DNA of 38,612 nucleotides from Candidatus Iainarchaeum sp. (lineage in GTDB: Archaea > Iainarchaeota > Iainarchaeia > Iainarchaeales > DTGL01): NCBI GenBank assembly GCA_017608575.1, contig JAFCFP010000007.1, forward strand, positions 1-38,612, in the 5' to 3' direction. The position numbers and the translations under genes were made by a program. How positions within the stretch are numbered: the first letter of the stretch is position 1; each line of letters opens with the position of its first letter. This document shows, one piece after another, positions 35,866 through 38,612 of the stretch. The notes under the pieces are model-generated. The model did not search any database and had not been told where the DNA came from. It was given only the letters and a program-made list of their open reading frames with translations.

Positions 35866-36861
35866 TTAAATGAATTCAAATTCGTTCATTTCCTTTTTTT
35901 TCAGCATTATTTCGAGTTCAACGGCACTAATTAATGGCTTCTTCCAATTCATTGCATCATCAATTGAAATCCTTGGACAAGCAGTGTTCACATAACAGTC
36001 AATGTTCAAGCCGCTTAACTTGTTTTCATTGATTGAATCCCCAGCCAAAATGAAAGCTTGTTTGCCGTGGCTTTCAATTAATTGCTTTAATTGAAAAGCC
36101 TTTCCGATTGCCAGTTGCCCGAGCTTTGAGCTTACAAGAATTCCATAGGTTTTTGCATTTGTTGCCTTTGCAATTATGCCCATTCTTTTTCTCAAAAACA
36201 ATTCCCTTTCCTTTTCATTGAATTTTTTAATGCTTTCATTAAGTGGGTTTACCAAAAACAATGGCTTGTTTGAAACAAAAGACACTCCAAGCGGGTGAAA
36301 TACACCATCTCCAAAGAAAACAAAGGCATCCACTTTGCTTTTGAGTTTTTTTGCCGCGAAAACATCGCATCCCAGAATTTGGCCGGTTTGAGTGCGTTTT
36401 CCTTTTTCCATTTTAACACTGAAACCGTTTTTTTCAAGGATTTTTTTTATTTCACCCAAGCTCTCCAAGAATTGAGCAGTTGAAACAATTCCTATTTTTT
36501 TAAATTTGTCTTTTTTCAGTCTTTTTGCGGTTTTTTTTGCTATTCTTTCAAGTGATTCTTTTGGAATGGAATACTTTACTGGAACATAAACCGTATTATT
36601 ATATTTGAACATTTCAGTGTGCCCAAAATGCAGTATGAGGTCAGCGTTGAATTCCTCTAATTCATCCATTGGAATATCACAAGCACCATAACACGGATCA
36701 ATCATTACAATTGCTTTGGCTCCAGTGTTTTTTTCAATTTTTTCAGCCAACAGGGTGGCTTTTTCTTTAAGCCCTTCGGGTAACTGCAATATTACCTTTT
36801 TTGCCTTTTTGCTTTTAATTGCATTGAGTGACTTGTTCAAGTCAATTTCAAGGCTTGCCAT
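35866..36861 (-). CDS. dph2: Diphthamide biosynthesis enzyme Dph2
   Basis: KKVILQLPEGLK, IDPCYGACDIP, LILHFGHTEMF, GCDVFA, VNTACPRISIDDAMNW. Confidence 0.93.
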   Translation of the reverse strand: MASLEIDLNKSLNAIKSKKAKKVILQLPEGLKEKATLLAEKIEKNTGAKAIVMIDPCYGACDIPMDELEEFNADLILHFGHTEMFKYNNTVYVPVKYSIPKESLERIAKKTAKRLKKDKFKKIGIVSTAQFLESLGEIKKILEKNGFSVKMEKGKRTQTGQILGCDVFAAKKLKSKVDAFVFFGDGVFHPLGVSFVSNKPLFLVNPLNESIKKFNEKERELFLRKRMGIIAKATNAKTYGILVSSKLGQLAIGKAFQLKQLIESHGKQAFILAGDSINENKLSGLNIDCYVNTACPRISIDDAMNWKKPLISAVELEIMLKKKEMNEFEFI

Positions 36862-36912
36862 ATAAGAATTTGCCAGCGCAAAAATTAAAAAAAGAGTTTC
36901 CAAGCTTGTGCT

Positions 36913-38612
36913 TTATGGCCTGCGGAGGCTTTCAAGAATCATTGCCTTTTCTTCAAGCAATGCAACACGCTTTATTTCTTCAACAGCATCAATGTTTGCG
37001 CTCACTGAATCAATGCCCATTCTTATCAGTTTTTTAACCATTTCCGGATTGCTTGCAGCTTGCCCGCAAATGGATGTTTTAACGCCTGCTTTTTTGCATT
37101 TTTTTATCACTCTTTCAATAAGCCTCAGTACAGCGGGATGCATTTCAGAGAAATGCTTTTGAATGCGTTCATTGTTTCTGTCAATTCCAAGAGTTAGCTG
37201 TGTTAAATCATTCGTTCCAAATGAAATGAATTTAATTCCTGTTTCAATCAATTCCTCAATCGTCATTGCTGCAGCGGGTGTTTCAACCATTACCCCGAAT
37301 TCAACCTTTCCATTCTGTGGATCAAGCCCTGTTTTTCTTGCTATTTCCATTGCCTTTCTTACCTCCTCTGCTGAAATAACAAAAGGCAGCATTATTCCAA
37401 TGTTTTCATGGCCTTTTTCTGTGAGTTTTTTTATAGCCAAAAACTGTGCTTTTAATAATTCCGGTTCATCCAAGTCTCTGCGAATTCCATGCCATCCAAT
37501 CATTGGGTTTTCTTCCACTGGTTCTTTTTCTCCGCCTTTAAGGTTTCTGTATTCATCGCTTCTTGCATCAAACGTCCTATACCAAACAGGCTTGCCTTTG
37601 AATTTTGACACAACCTTTTCTATTCCCTCTTTTACTGCCTGCACTAATTCGTCCTCTCGCCCCATTCTAATGAATTCCGCTGGATGCATTCCGCTTGAAG
37701 TAATCATGTGTTCTGCCCTAAGCAAACCAACGCCGTCAGCGCCTGTTTTTGCAGCATTTTCCGCTGCCTCAGGCAATGCAACATTCACTTTTACTTTAAT
37801 GGCAATTTCCTGAAGCAATTGTTTCAATTTTTCCTCTTCTTCCTTGATTTCTTGCTCTGGCATTTCTTCGGCTTTTTTTTCACCGTATTTTTCAATTATT
37901 TCCCATGCCTTTTCTTCGTGTTCGAGTATTTTTTCTCTTTCCTCTTCAGCGCGTTCAATTTTTTCAGTTTCTTCTTTTGCTTTTTCGTTTAACAGTTTTT
38001 CCCTCAGTTTTTCTCTTTCCTTTTTTTCCTCTTTTATTTGCCTAACCATTCCTTTTATGCCGGCTCCTCTTGGAACAAGCGGCACTATTTTTCCAATTTT
38101 TTTCAATGGAATTTTTTTCTTTTTCTTTTCATTGAGTTCTATTTTGATTGCTTCTTCAAGGAAGTCCACTTCTTTGAGTTTTATTATTTTTTCAACCCTT
38201 TTTTCAGGCATGTCAATTTTTACTTCCCCTTTGTACACAAAACCAGTGTAGCCATTCACTGTAACTAGTTGGCCGTCTTTCAGTTTCTTTGTTGCATTGC
38301 TTGTTCCAACAACACAGGGAATTCCCAATTCCCTGCTTACTATTGCTGCATGGCATGTTGTACCACCTTCATCTGTTACAATTGCACTGCTTTTTTTCAT
38401 TATTGGAACCCAGTCAGGGTTAGTCATTTTTGTTACAAGAACACCGCCTTCTTTTACTTTTCCAATGTCTTTTGTTGTGGGTACAATCATTACCCTGCCG
38501 GAAGCGATTCCCGGCGAAGCAGCAAGACCATCAGCCAAAACAGGTGCATCAATTTCCCCTGTTTTCTGCCTTCGTTCTTTTTCCATTTCCACTTTTTCTT
38601 TCAAGCCAAGAG
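36913..38612 (-). CDS. ppsA: Phosphoenolpyruvate synthase, swivel and C-terminal barrel domains (N-terminus beyond window end)
   Basis: DEGGTTCHAAIVSRELGIPCVVGT phospho-His domain; GADGVGLLRAEHMI, FGTNDLTQLTLGIDRNN, TSICGQAASNPEMVKKLI. Confidence 0.9.
   Translation of the reverse strand, partial: LGLKEKVEMEKERRQKTGEIDAPVLADGLAASPGIASGRVMIVPTTKDIGKVKEGGVLVTKMTNPDWVPIMKKSSAIVTDEGGTTCHAAIVSRELGIPCVVGTSNATKKLKDGQLVTVNGYTGFVYKGEVKIDMPEKRVEKIIKLKEVDFLEEAIKIELNEKKKKKIPLKKIGKIVPLVPRGAGIKGMVRQIKEEKKEREKLREKLLNEKAKEETEKIERAEEEREKILEHEEKAWEIIEKYGEKKAEEMPEQEIKEEEEKLKQLLQEIAIKVKVNVALPEAAENAAKTGADGVGLLRAEHMITSSGMHPAEFIRMGREDELVQAVKEGIEKVVSKFKGKPVWYRTFDARSDEYRNLKGGEKEPVEENPMIGWHGIRRDLDEPELLKAQFLAIKKLTEKGHENIGIMLPFVISAEEVRKAMEIARKTGLDPQNGKVEFGVMVETPAAAMTIEELIETGIKFISFGTNDLTQLTLGIDRNNERIQKHFSEMHPAVLRLIERVIKKCKKAGVKTSICGQAASNPEMVKKLIRMGIDSVSANIDAVEEIKRVALLEEKAMILESLRRP

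Noticed and set aside
37844-38251. Plus-strand Ser/Phe-rich ORF opposite the PpsA insertion
   Set aside because: It is the reverse complement of the Lys/Glu-rich coiled-coil segment of ppsA, not an independent gene.
1-38612. tRNA/rRNA genes, CRISPR arrays, transposons, prophage
   Set aside because: Intergenic gaps are short and AT-rich, and no cloverleaf, regularly spaced repeats, transposase or phage genes were recognised.

Overview
The window is a gene-dense archaeal chromosomal segment, probably from a DPANN or euryarchaeal-type lineage (phylum not assigned). It carries mostly core information-processing genes: PheS and partial PheT, a Nob1-like PIN protein, RNase Z, LonB, Csl4, RpoL, an RPA-like OB protein, two PCNA paralogues, PriL, PriS, GINS, S27e, aIF2-alpha, a PAC2 protein, EndoQ, TruD, aRF1, UMP kinase, Dph2 and partial PEP synthase. 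There is also an S-layer gene with a long leader and a strong terminator-like hairpin, next to membrane/glycosylation genes. No tRNA, rRNA, CRISPR or transposon was seen. The main discovery candidate is the translation release factor aRF1 gene (minus strand, about 33723-34946). It is interrupted by an in-frame UGA at 33897-33899, placed exactly where the first Cys of the second CxxC zinc knuckle is expected. The frame stays open for 57 more codons (HSCGNEMEAYEEMDYIDYLMEKAEKIGAKTKIISTETEEGKEFLKGFGGIGAILRFK*) and encodes the conserved eRF1/aRF1 C-terminus, ending about 10 bp before the likely TruD start codon. UGA is an ordinary stop elsewhere in the window. This suggests recoding or readthrough of a stop codon inside the stop-codon-decoding factor's own gene, a possible archaeal analogue of the autoregulatory UGA in bacterial prfB. 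Sec insertion, a split protein, a real mutation and a sequencing error remain alternatives. The same protein carries NIKD in place of the canonical NIKS stop-recognition motif.
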